From CAWBRT01 sp963819175 (GTDB taxonomy: Bacteria; Acidobacteriota; Terriglobia; Terriglobales; Acidobacteriaceae): 64,000 nucleotides of DNA. Below, in pieces: positions 26,628 to 34,648 of this stretch. The position numbers and the translations under genes are program-made. Under the pieces are notes generated by a model. That model worked only from the letters and a program-made list of their open reading frames with translations, was not told the origin of the DNA and ran no database searches. The stretch spans positions 248,001 through 312,000 of the forward strand of contig CAWFVJ010000021.1 of the NCBI GenBank assembly GCA_963819175.1. The letters are read 5' to 3'. Numbering within the stretch: the stretch's first letter is position 1; each line of letters starts with the position of its first letter.

Positions 26628-27502
26628 GCGCGCTGGCTCCCGAAGATGCCGCTCGGCTTGAGTGAGAGCACCAGGATGAAAATCACGAAGTCTACCACCA
26701 GTGCCCACTCGTTTCCCCAATAAAGGCTGGTAAGACTCTCGACCACTCCCAGCACCAGTCCGGCCGCAGCTGCCCCCTCGATCGAGCCCATGCCGCCCAG
26801 AACCACAATCAGGAAGGACTTCAGGTTGAACAGGTGGCCCACCTCGGGATAGAGATAAAAAACCGGCAAGAGCAATCCTCCCGCCACCCCGGCGGCCGCC
26901 GTTCCAATGCCGAAGGTGATCGCCTGTACGCGGCTCACGTTGATCCCCATCAAGGGCGCAGAAAAGGGGTTCTGGGCGATGGCGCGAGCCGCCCTTCCCC
27001 ACCGTGTCCGCATAACGAACAGGTAGAGCGCTCCCGCCGACAGCAAGGCAATGGCGAACGAAATGAGCCAGGGCGCATTGAACGTAATCTGTGGAACCGG
27101 GCGAAAGTTCTTGCCCAGCAGCGGGAAATTCAGTTGGTGGTAGTCGGCGCCAAAGATGAGTTGGACACTATCTACACAGACCAGCGAGACGCCCAGGGTC
27201 AGCAAGATCACCATGAACTCTGCTTGCGCCGGAATGCGACGCACCAGGCCCATATATACCACGGCACCAAGGACGAACAGGATCATTCCGGCGGCAAGGA
27301 AACCCACATACGGGTTGATGCCAACATACTCGTACAACACCCAGGTGGCGTACATGCCCAACATTAAAAATGCGCCATGGGCAAAATTCACCAGACGCAT
27401 GACTCCGAAGATCAAAGCCATGCCCATGGCGATCAGGGCGTAGAGGGAGCCCGTCAGTATGCCGTTCAGGACCGCCTGCAAAAAGGGATAGAACCAATTC
27501 AT
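26624..27502 (-). CDS. livH: Branched-chain amino-acid-type ABC permease LivH
   Basis: A 292-residue permease from the ATG at 27502 (MNWFYPFLQAVLNGILTGSL). Family motifs: YALIAMGMALIFGVMRLVNFAHGAF, seen in two pieces, and GMGSIEGAAAAGLVLGV. Eight or so membrane spans. It pairs with LivM as the membrane core. It follows the binding-protein gene by 150 bases with no gene between. Confidence 0.92.
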   Translation of the reverse strand: MNWFYPFLQAVLNGILTGSLYALIAMGMALIFGVMRLVNFAHGAFLMLGMYATWVLYEYVGINPYVGFLAAGMILFVLGAVVYMGLVRRIPAQAEFMVILLTLGVSLVCVDSVQLIFGADYHQLNFPLLGKNFRPVPQITFNAPWLISFAIALLSAGALYLFVMRTRWGRAARAIAQNPFSAPLMGINVSRVQAITFGIGTAAAGVAGGLLLPVFYLYPEVGHLFNLKSFLIVVLGGMGSIEGAAAAGLVLGVVESLTSLYWGNEWALVVDFVIFILVLSLKPSGIFGSQRA

Positions 27503-27652
27503 GAAGTTGGAGTCCAGTCCGGGCTGAACCGCCCTTCTAAAGGGTGCGCTTTGGCAGAGCAGCGGTTGCGCCGAATCTGAACTGCCGCAACCAGCCGCTC
27601 GCAGGATTTCATGCTGACGGGCCACCGCGCCGGGGTGCACATGGCCTGCCGG

Positions 27653-28876
27653 TTACAACTCGCCTGCCTTCCTTCGCGCGCTCCAAGTCGGGGTCGGATA
27701 AATCGGCTTGGCTTCGGCCGCATTCGCAGGCCAAACCACCTTATATTGCTGGTTCTGGACCTGCGTCACCAAGGTCGGGTGCGGATTCTGACCGCGGGCA
27801 TCGAACTTAATGGGACCAAACGGCGTCATCGGCAAATCGGTCTTGCGGATTTCATCGCGGATGGCGGTTGGCGAAGACATGTTCCTCTTCATCGCGTCGA
27901 CGGCGACATACAGCGCAACGTATGCCTCGAGCGCGTGGAATGACGGATGCGTTTTGGTCAACTGGAAATATTTCTGGTCGAATTCTTTCGAACCCGCCCA
28001 ACTGGCCGTCGGCAGCCATTGCGATACCGAGAACGTGTAGTTGGCGTATTTGCCGGCGCCTTTCTCGGTAGGGAAATCGGCCACCGCGAAACCGGTGCCA
28101 GCCGAGGTGTAATAGCTGGGATTGAAGCGCATCTGCTCGGATTGACGCATCAGCGTAGTGGCGTCGAGCAGGTAGGCAGCGAAATACACCACTTGCGGAT
28201 TCTTCGCTTTCACGCGCTGCAGCAGGGCCTTGTAATCGGGCGAACTGGCCTGGTAGGCCTCCGCATCCACGACCTCCATGCCTGCGGCCTTGGCCGCCGC
28301 CTCCATGGACTTGAAGTTCGCCTGCCCGAAGTTCGTGTTCTCATAGACGATGGCAATGGTCTTGGGATTGCCATTGTTCTTCAGGAAGTCTAGCGTCCAC
28401 TTGGCATAATCGTCGGAACCGGAGCACAAGCGGAACACCCACTGTGAGCCGGTCTGCATAATGTTCTCCGCCACCGACGTTGGCACGATTAACGGCACCT
28501 GCTTGGCGGTCACGACGGGTACGATAGCCCGCGTACTTTCCGAAGAATATGAGCCCAGGATGACGGGCACATGGTCTTGAGCCACGAGCTTGTTGACGCC
28601 TTGCACCGCCTCATCAGGCTTGCTTTGGTCATCGTAGTAGTCGAGCTCGACTTTCTTGCCGTTAATACCCCCCTTCGCGTTGATCTCATCCAGCGCGATG
28701 GCGTACCCGTTCTTATGTGCGTGGCCGAAGGCAGCCTGGCTGCCGGTTAAAGAGGTAATGATCCCGATCCGGACAGTGTTGCCAGCCGCGCTCCCAGGCC
28801 CGCTTTGTTGACAACCCAGCAGCCCAAGCGCGACCGCCAAAACAAGAATCAGCCCCACCCCTGCGTATTTCCTCAT
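27653..28876 (-). CDS. Amino-acid/amide substrate-binding lipoprotein (LivJ/LivK type)
   Basis: A 407-residue periplasmic binding protein of type 1 fold. The signal peptide ends in the lipobox LGLLGC (Cys22), so it should be a lipoprotein. Core motifs: IGIITSLTGSQAAFGHAHKN, ALDEINAKGGINGKKVEL, VQGVNKLVAQDHVPVILGS, then IAIVYENTNFGQANF. It leads the operon livKHMGF. Members bind branched-chain amino acids, but also urea, amides or aromatic acids, so the ligand is open. Confidence 0.9.
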   Translation of the reverse strand: MRKYAGVGLILVLAVALGLLGCQQSGPGSAAGNTVRIGIITSLTGSQAAFGHAHKNGYAIALDEINAKGGINGKKVELDYYDDQSKPDEAVQGVNKLVAQDHVPVILGSYSSESTRAIVPVVTAKQVPLIVPTSVAENIMQTGSQWVFRLCSGSDDYAKWTLDFLKNNGNPKTIAIVYENTNFGQANFKSMEAAAKAAGMEVVDAEAYQASSPDYKALLQRVKAKNPQVVYFAAYLLDATTLMRQSEQMRFNPSYYTSAGTGFAVADFPTEKGAGKYANYTFSVSQWLPTASWAGSKEFDQKYFQLTKTHPSFHALEAYVALYVAVDAMKRNMSSPTAIRDEIRKTDLPMTPFGPIKFDARGQNPHPTLVTQVQNQQYKVVWPANAAEAKPIYPTPTWSARRKAGEL

Positions 28877-29193
28877 TAGTATCGCCTCCTCAGTCGTTCA
28901 TGCCCCAGAATGGTCATATTGTAGACGAGGGGCCTGAGTAGCACAACGGAGCACGAACTACGGCGAATACGATATGCTTTTGTTTCTCAGATTGGTTGGC
29001 CACGCATACAGGGTGATCTCCACTGACACGAGTCCAACTGAGGCCAAGCTCTTCCTGATGGCAGGCTGGGTCGTCCCGGCTTGCTCGTTAGCCAGGTGGA
29101 GAGCACGTAGAAACAGCAGGCTATCGCCCTTGGCGATGCGCCTGCCGAAGGCGAACTGGGAAATCCGCAATCAGAATGGACGGGCAACCATCT
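28877..29193. other. Gene-free stretch between the liv operon and regulator genes
   Basis: No supportable gene. It should carry the liv promoter near 28880-28970 on the minus strand. I see no clear -35/-10 pair or operator. Confidence 0.35.
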
Positions 29194-30093
29194 CTAGCAA
29201 GATAGAAGCTGCTCAAGATCCGCTAAGAAAGAAGTTGGCGAGGCGCCCTTCACCGATTGTTTGTCCACACGTTGCAGGGTCTCCTTGGGAATATCAACGT
29301 AGGCGGACAAAAGCAGAATCTTTATGTCAGGGTTCAGGCGCTTCAATTCCGCCGCGACTTGACCCCCATCCATGCCAGGCATTGCGTAGTCCAGCACAAC
29401 CGCATTAACCGGATTGTCTTTAAATAACTTCAGACCTTCTGGTCCACTCGATGCAGTAAGCACTTCATAGCCCTTATTCCGTAGAATCGCCTTGCGAGCC
29501 ACAAGGCCGATTGGCTCGTCATCGATGCACAAAACCGTGTTGTCTCCACTCGCCAGAACATTTACCCAGTCGGATTCGATACGAACATTTCGGAAAAGAA
29601 GATAGGCCAGGAAGCGTTCAGCAAATTTCGGTTTCTGCTGGAGGAGTGTTGCCATTGCTTGTTTGGTCACACGAATGACCATGCTCTGCTGAACTGCGCT
29701 GGCGGAGGACAATCGAAGCGGTTGCCCGGCCAGACAGCCCTCGCCGAAGAAGCTGGCTTCGGGGAGGCTGGCCACCACAACTTCCATGCCGCTTTGGGAG
29801 ACGACCGTGAGCTTCACCTTGCCGCTCTGGATGTAGAACACAGCGTCGGCCATGTCCCCCTGCAAGAAAATGAATTCATCAGCTTGGTATTCCCGACTAG
29901 TTGTTCCGCTCGAAGGATCCGTCAGGATCACGCTTGAATCAAATGCGTCAGCCTCTTTAAATGATTCGTCAACTTCAAGATTTGCCTTGCTGAGCTCGGT
30001 CTTATGAGTTGTAAGCATCTGCAAATCGGCGCACTTCTTAGTGGCTGCCTTGCGCTTTTTCTTATCGGCGATGACCTTGCGCTTAGTGTCCAT
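29194..30093 (-). CDS. cNMP-binding domain fused to a receiver domain
   Basis: A 299-residue protein of unusual layout. After a basic N-terminus, residues about 65-165 form a Crp/Fnr-type cyclic-nucleotide-binding domain: YQADEFIFLQGDMADAVFYI, SFFGEGCLAGQPLRL, FAERFLAYLLFRNVR. The DNA-binding HTH expected next is absent. Instead a response-regulator receiver domain begins (TVLCIDDEP) with phospho-acceptor Asp235 in VLDYAMPGMDG. The cNMP part is strikingly similar, even at DNA level, to the Crp-like gene at 30877-31651, so this looks like a duplicate whose HTH was exchanged for a REC domain. It has no output domain of its own and may act by protein contact. Confidence 0.85.
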   Translation of the reverse strand: MDTKRKVIADKKKRKAATKKCADLQMLTTHKTELSKANLEVDESFKEADAFDSSVILTDPSSGTTSREYQADEFIFLQGDMADAVFYIQSGKVKLTVVSQSGMEVVVASLPEASFFGEGCLAGQPLRLSSASAVQQSMVIRVTKQAMATLLQQKPKFAERFLAYLLFRNVRIESDWVNVLASGDNTVLCIDDEPIGLVARKAILRNKGYEVLTASSGPEGLKLFKDNPVNAVVLDYAMPGMDGGQVAAELKRLNPDIKILLLSAYVDIPKETLQRVDKQSVKGASPTSFLADLEQLLSC

Positions 30094-30152
30094 GGAGCCT
30101 CCGGCTCATAAGAGCCTACGCGCCGACCTCTCCGAAAGATGGTCAATTGTGC

Positions 30153-30767
30153 TCAGATTTGAGAAAAATCGGCCTTTTGGCTCATCGCGCGGGTGGGGAA
30201 TTGGTCGGTGATGTGGAACGAAACAGAAGATGCGCAAGCATCGCATTCGACGGTGTGGGCACCAATGGGGAGCGGGGTAGGAACGGGGAACGTTCTCAGG
30301 CAGGAAGAGCACGTCACAGCAATGTAGTTTGCATCACTGATTGGAATCCAGACGGCTGGCTTGGCTCGATGCTCGGCGCGTGGGCGGGTGGGGAATTCTG
30401 CGAGTAGAGCGATGATCTTCTCGAAGAGTTCCGATACTGAATACTGGCCTTTTTCAAAAAAAGCATCCGCCAGGACGCTTTCAGGCACATCCCTGCCAGA
30501 AAAAGCCCCGCTGATTGCGATGGTCGGAATATTCGGAAAACGCTTTCGGACAATAGAGAGAAATTCAAACCCGCTCATATTGGGCATTTGCAAGTCGGAG
30601 ATGATTACATCGGGCGGCGATTGTTTCAGCGCGGTGAGGCCGCCGAATCCGTCTGTCGCACAATGCACCTCGTACCCCTGCGATTCGAGGATCACTTTTG
30701 CAGCCGTAGTGATTTTGTTGTCGTCGTCTACCAAGAGAATTCTGTAACGGAATGGGCCCACACTCAA
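30153..30767 (-). CDS. Response regulator with C-terminal CxxC/CxxC module
   Basis: A 204-residue protein. Residues 8-125 form a receiver domain: ILLVDDDNKITTAAKVILES, phospho-acceptor Asp58 in ISDLQMPNMSG, and the conserved Lys near FFEKGQYS. The C-terminal 60 residues have Cys153-Cys156 (TCSSC) and Cys175-Cys178 (CDAC), a likely zinc-ribbon rather than an HTH. It lies between two cNMP-domain genes on the same strand, so all three may form one regulatory unit. No histidine kinase is adjacent. Confidence 0.82.
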   Translation of the reverse strand: MSVGPFRYRILLVDDDNKITTAAKVILESQGYEVHCATDGFGGLTALKQSPPDVIISDLQMPNMSGFEFLSIVRKRFPNIPTIAISGAFSGRDVPESVLADAFFEKGQYSVSELFEKIIALLAEFPTRPRAEHRAKPAVWIPISDANYIAVTCSSCLRTFPVPTPLPIGAHTVECDACASSVSFHITDQFPTRAMSQKADFSQI

Positions 30768-30876
30768 TATCCTTCATTTCTTAGTATTACTGACCTGCTG
30801 CTTTGACGCCTCTTCAGACAAACTGTGATCTCCTCGAACAAGAGTGCCATTTCCGGGACTATGCCGACACCGCCCG

Positions 30877-31651
30877 CTAATCGTGAAGCACGACGCTGAC
30901 AAGTGAGCTGTGGATCTGCATGCCGTCGCCGTTGTAGGCGATAAAGCCCAAGTCCCTGAACCGATTGAGAAAGAAACTGACGCGCGAGCGGGTTGTGCCG
31001 ATCATATCGGCCAGTGTTTCCTGACTGATTTTCGCGATCAGCGGTATCGGCTTGGATTCCTGGCCAAAATTGGCCATCAGCAGGAGAAGCCGAGCCAGCC
31101 GCTTTTCACTGGAGTTGAAGAGGTGATCCACCAAGTCCGCTTCCATGCGGACGTTGCGGGAAAGCAGATAGGCGAGAAATCGTTCGGCAAATTCCGGTTC
31201 CTGGTGGAGCAACGCGACCATTGCCTGCTTCGTCACTCGAATGATAGCGGCGCGTTGCACCGCGGTGGCGGTGGCCATGCGAAGCGGTTGGCCCGCCAGA
31301 CAGCCCTCGCCGAAAAAGCTACGCTTCCGGCAGGATGGCAACCACGGCTTCTTTGCCCTGCGCGGAAACTGCCGTGAGCTTCACCCTGCCGCTCTGGATG
31401 TAGAACACCGCATCCGCAGCGTCGCCTTGCGAGAAGACGGACTCATCAGCTTTGTATTCGCGAATGGTTTTTCCAGCCGCAAGCTTTGTGAGGAAGACGT
31501 GAGGATCAAAAGCAGCAATTTCTTGCTCCGGCGCACCAACCTCCGCCGGATTGAGCTTCGCTGCATGAGCCGTGTTCCGGGGCAGAGGGGCGCCCTGTTT
31601 GGGAGGCTTGCGCTCAGTCTTTGCCACGACAGTGGAGGGGGTGAAGGCCAT
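30877..31651 (-). pseudogene. Crp/Fnr-family regulator, frameshifted
   Basis: N-terminal frame (31651 to about 31322): YKADESVFSQGDAADAVFYI and VSAQGKEAVVAILPEA. The protein continues in another frame to 30877: SFFGEGCLAGQPLRMATATA, FAERFLAYLLSRNVRMEADL, then an HTH with ISQETLADMIGTTRSRVSFF. One extra T in GCGTAGC near 31321 separates the two frames; removing it gives PEASFFGEGC, exactly as in the paralogue at 29194-30093. The repaired protein is about 257 residues. The HTH end (NRFRDLGFIAYNGDGMQI) is typical of Crp/Fnr. Confidence 0.85.
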
Positions 31652-31820
31652 GGAAATCCCTCTCGGAGAGCTTATACGCCAGTATTGCCGGCTGAATAAT
31701 TATAGCCCACGCCCACCTTAGCGAAGTTGCCCCTTTGACATTCTGCTCGCGCTACGAAGACACTGATCGCCACGTGGTGTGATCCTTAAATACCCGCTTG
31801 GAAAGCGTCGTTGGGCCATG

Positions 31821-31836
31821 TGAGCGTTATTGCTCA
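31821..31836. promoter_or_regulatory. Palindromic operator candidate, copy 1
   Basis: TGAGCGTTATTGCTCA is a TGAGC-N6-GCTCA palindrome, followed by GACA. It lies 102 bases before the SYLF gene start. The same design occurs at 36618-36633. The N6-spaced half-sites have the geometry used by Crp-family proteins, and a Crp-like gene lies just to the left. Confidence 0.45.
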
Positions 31837-31937
31837 GACAGGCCCATCCGAACCCGCTAACGTAGGAAATACCTCGTGCGCTGCGAATGCAGTAAAGCAA
31901 CAAACGCGGCGCAGAGGTAGAAGAAAAGGCGGAAACT

Positions 31938-32627
31938 GTGAAAAAACTGATGCTGTTAGTTGCGTTGCTGAGTCTGGCCACGTTCGGCTGGGCGGAATCG
32001 AAGCGTGAATCATCGAACGATCGGCTGGATAAAGCGGCTACCGTGCTGCACGAAATTATGGCAGCGCCCGACAGGGGCATTCCGGAAGAGGTATTGGAAC
32101 ACGCCAAGTGCGTGGCCGTGGTACCGCACATGATCAAGGGCGGCTTTGTGTTTGGCGCCGAGGGTGGCAGAGGCGTAGCGACATGCCGCACTGCCAAAGG
32201 CTGGAGCGCACCAGCGTTTTTTGCGATCACGGGTGGTAGCTGGGGATTTCAGATCGGGATCGAGGGCGTCGATCTGGTCATGATCATCCAGAATGAAAGA
32301 GGCATGCAGCAGTTGCTTGCCAGCAAATTCCAGCTTGGAGCGGATGCCTCGGCGGCAGCGGGACCGGTAGGACGTCATGCTTCGGCCGATACCGACTGGA
32401 AGCTGAATACCGAGATTCTGACCTACTCTCGCGCCAAGGGCGCTTTTGCGGGACTCACGTTGACCGGCGCTTCGATTCGCCGCGACGACGATTCCATGCA
32501 GGCCGTTTACGGGCGTCATGTCTCGACCCGGAACGTATTAATGGGTAACGTATCGGCGACACCTGCGGCACGGTCGTTCCTCCACGCAGTCAGGAGCGCG
32601 AAGGCCGAGGCCATAGCTGCAAGGTAG
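31938..32627 (+). CDS. SYLF (YSC84-like) domain lipid-binding protein
   Basis: A 229-residue exported protein with signal peptide MKKLMLLVALLSLATFGWA. The SYLF domain fills the rest: IPEEVLEHAKCVAVVPHMIK, FVFGAEGGRGVATCR, WSAPAFFAITGGSWGFQIG and LGADASAAAGPVGRHASADT. SYLF proteins bind phosphoinositides in eukaryotes; the bacterial role is unclear, perhaps membrane or envelope stress. It is preceded by GGCGGAAACTG, a weak ribosome site. Confidence 0.88.
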   Translation: MKKLMLLVALLSLATFGWAESKRESSNDRLDKAATVLHEIMAAPDRGIPEEVLEHAKCVAVVPHMIKGGFVFGAEGGRGVATCRTAKGWSAPAFFAITGGSWGFQIGIEGVDLVMIIQNERGMQQLLASKFQLGADASAAAGPVGRHASADTDWKLNTEILTYSRAKGAFAGLTLTGASIRRDDDSMQAVYGRHVSTRNVLMGNVSATPAARSFLHAVRSAKAEAIAAR

Positions 32628-32706
32628 TAGTTGGTTCTGGAACGCGCGGGTGCACCCGAGAAAGATGTCAGCTCTCGGGTGCCCACGATGCGGAGAGAAG
32701 GTGAAT

Positions 32707-32856
32707 ATGCTTTGGACAATAGTGGTGATTCTCCTGGTCATGTGGCTTCTGGGTTTCAGCTTTCATATCGCCGGTGGCCTGATCCACCTGCTGCTGGTTG
32801 TAGCGCTGGTGGTCCTGATCTTTAACCTGGTGACCGGACGCCGGCGGGTACTGTAG
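32707..32856 (+). CDS. lmo0937-family small membrane protein (DUF5670-like)
   Basis: A 49-residue protein of two membrane helices: MLWTIVVILLVMWLLGFSF and IAGGLIHLLLVVALVVLIF, ending LVTGRRRVL. It matches the lmo0937 family, small membrane proteins of unknown function common in soil bacteria and often stress-linked. The ATG at 32707 has AAGGTG five bases upstream; the frame extends 19 codons further, but that part lacks family character. Confidence 0.8.
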   Translation: MLWTIVVILLVMWLLGFSFHIAGGLIHLLLVVALVVLIFNLVTGRRRVL

Positions 32857-32947
32857 GAAATCCAATAAAGGCTAAGTTTGAGCGATTTGAAGGGCGCCGA
32901 GGGCTTGAATGAGCCTCGCGCCCGTTGCCACAACCAAGGAGATATGA

Positions 32948-34648
32948 ATGTCGTCACAAGAGAGCGCATTGTTGAGAGGACCATTGGCTCGACTCAAGGT
33001 GCATGCGCCGGTGCTCGAAGAAAAGCTCGCAACGTTGTTGCGGTTGAGATCCAGTGCTTCGCTTCCAAGCCGGATAGCAGTGATTGGAAACTATCTACCG
33101 CGACAGTGTGGAATCGCGACATTCACGACAGACTTATGCGACGCCATCGGCGCAGAGTACGGAGCAGCTCAATTGTTGGCCGTGCCGGTCAACGATCCAG
33201 GGTCGCATTACAGCTATCCTGCACGCGTCCGATTCGAGCTCATGGAGGGCGATCCATCCAGCTATGAAGATGCCGCCGACTTTCTTAACTTCAGCAATGT
33301 TGATCTGGTCTCCCTTCAGCATGAGTACGGCATTTTCGGAGGTCCGGCCGGCAGCCACATCTTGCGGCTGCTGCGGCGCCTGAAGATGCCAGTTGTGACG
33401 ACTCTGCATACAGTTCTGCGCGAGCCAGACGCGAATCAACGTATTGTCATGGACGAGATCGCCGCGCTCTCTGACCGTCTCATCGTCATGAGCGAGCTCT
33501 CCTCGCGACTCCTGCAAGAAGTGTTCCATGTGCCGGAGGAAAAGATCGACCTCATTCCTCATGGCATTCCAGACCTGCCGTTTGGAGATCCCAACTACTA
33601 CAAAGACTCCTCGGGAACCGAAGGCAAGGCTGTGCTGCTCACGTTCGGACTGTTGTCGCCGAATAAGGGGGTTGAAAGCGTAATTGAAGCAATGCCGCGC
33701 ATCATTGCTCAGCATCCGGAAGCCGTCTACGTCATCGCGGGTGCAACCCATCCGCATATCAGGCGCCGAGAAGGGGACCAATACCGACTTCAATTGCAGG
33801 CTCTGGCGAGAAAGCTCGGGGTTGAACGCAATGTGATCTTCCACAATCGGTTCGTTACGCCTGAAGAGATGGCCCAATTCGTTGGGTCGGCCGACATTTA
33901 CATCACCCCTTATCGCTATGAGGCACAAGCCGTATCGGGCACGTTGGCGTATGCGCTAGGCGCGGGCAAGGCGATCATTTCGACGCCATACTGGCACGCC
34001 GCCGAACTGCTGGATGACGGCCGCGGAGTTTTGGTCCCATTCAATGACTCGAATGCGATTGCACGTGCGGCGATCGAACTCCTGGACAACGAAGCAGCTC
34101 GTCATGCCATGCGCAAACGCGCTTATCTATATGCGCGTGACACGGTCTGGAGCAAGGCTGCCCAGTCTTACATGCAGACGTTCGTGCGCGCCCGTTCTGA
34201 CCGTATGCAAACACCGCGTATCGCGTTCTCGGACTTGAATGCCGAAAGAACGCTGGACAGGTTGCCGTCCGTAAAGCTGGATCACCTGTATCGAATGACC
34301 GACCATACCGGGCTTTTGCAGCATGCGGTGTTTACGGTCCCAAATTATCGGGAAGGGTACGCAACAGATGACAATGCGCGCGCATTGATCGTGGCTGTTC
34401 TGATGGAACAGCTTGGGATGACGGCTGTGTCCGAGTCGGCGAAGTTGGCATCCTGCTATCTGGCGTTTCTCTGGCACGCGTTCAATCCGGCGACCGGCCG
34501 GTTTAGAAACTTTCTGAGCTACGAGCGCCAGTGGCACGAAGCCGAGGGATCTGAAGACAGCCATGGGCGTGCGTTGTGGGGGTTGGGAACAGTCCTCGGG
34601 CGCTCCAAGTCTCCAGGGTCTAAGGGGCACTGCGGGCCGGCTCTTTGA
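32948..34648 (+). CDS. Glycosyltransferase (GT4-like), frameshifted near its C-terminal domain
   Basis: The N-terminal 400 residues form a GT-B glycosyltransferase: IAVIGNYLPRQCGIATFTTD, VSLQHEYGIFGGPAGSHIL, LLTFGLLSPNKGVESVIEAM, then the nucleotide-sugar site EAQAVSGTLAYALGAGKAI. From about residue 430 (LDHLYRMTDHTGLLQHAVF, NYREGYATDDNARALIVAVL) begins an alpha/alpha-barrel-like domain known at the C-terminus of this family. The frame is lost at about 34617, where one extra base in CCAGGGTCTAAG shifts it; the remainder of the domain continues in the entry starting 34617. Family members build mannose-type glycans or glycosylate unknown acceptors (inference). AAGGAG lies upstream of the start. 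Confidence 0.82.
   Translation: MSSQESALLRGPLARLKVHAPVLEEKLATLLRLRSSASLPSRIAVIGNYLPRQCGIATFTTDLCDAIGAEYGAAQLLAVPVNDPGSHYSYPARVRFELMEGDPSSYEDAADFLNFSNVDLVSLQHEYGIFGGPAGSHILRLLRRLKMPVVTTLHTVLREPDANQRIVMDEIAALSDRLIVMSELSSRLLQEVFHVPEEKIDLIPHGIPDLPFGDPNYYKDSSGTEGKAVLLTFGLLSPNKGVESVIEAMPRIIAQHPEAVYVIAGATHPHIRRREGDQYRLQLQALARKLGVERNVIFHNRFVTPEEMAQFVGSADIYITPYRYEAQAVSGTLAYALGAGKAIISTPYWHAAELLDDGRGVLVPFNDSNAIARAAIELLDNEAARHAMRKRAYLYARDTVWSKAAQSYMQTFVRARSDRMQTPRIAFSDLNAERTLDRLPSVKLDHLYRMTDHTGLLQHAVFTVPNYREGYATDDNARALIVAVLMEQLGMTAVSESAKLASCYLAFLWHAFNPATGRFRNFLSYERQWHEAEGSEDSHGRALWGLGTVLGRSKSPGSKGHCGPAL

Noticed and set aside
25632..27002. Extended LivM frame with 125 extra N-terminal residues
   Set aside because: The extra part is Gly/Arg-rich, overlaps livH and precedes a good ATG in an ATGA coupling with the livH stop.
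28974..29408. Plus-strand frame of 144 codons between the liv operon and the cNMP-REC gene
   Set aside because: It overlaps the C-terminal REC coding region and has no recognisable features.
31319..31341. Programmed frameshift in the Crp-like gene
   Set aside because: The junction has no slippery heptamer or following hairpin, and a simple one-base insertion restores the paralogue's sequence exactly.
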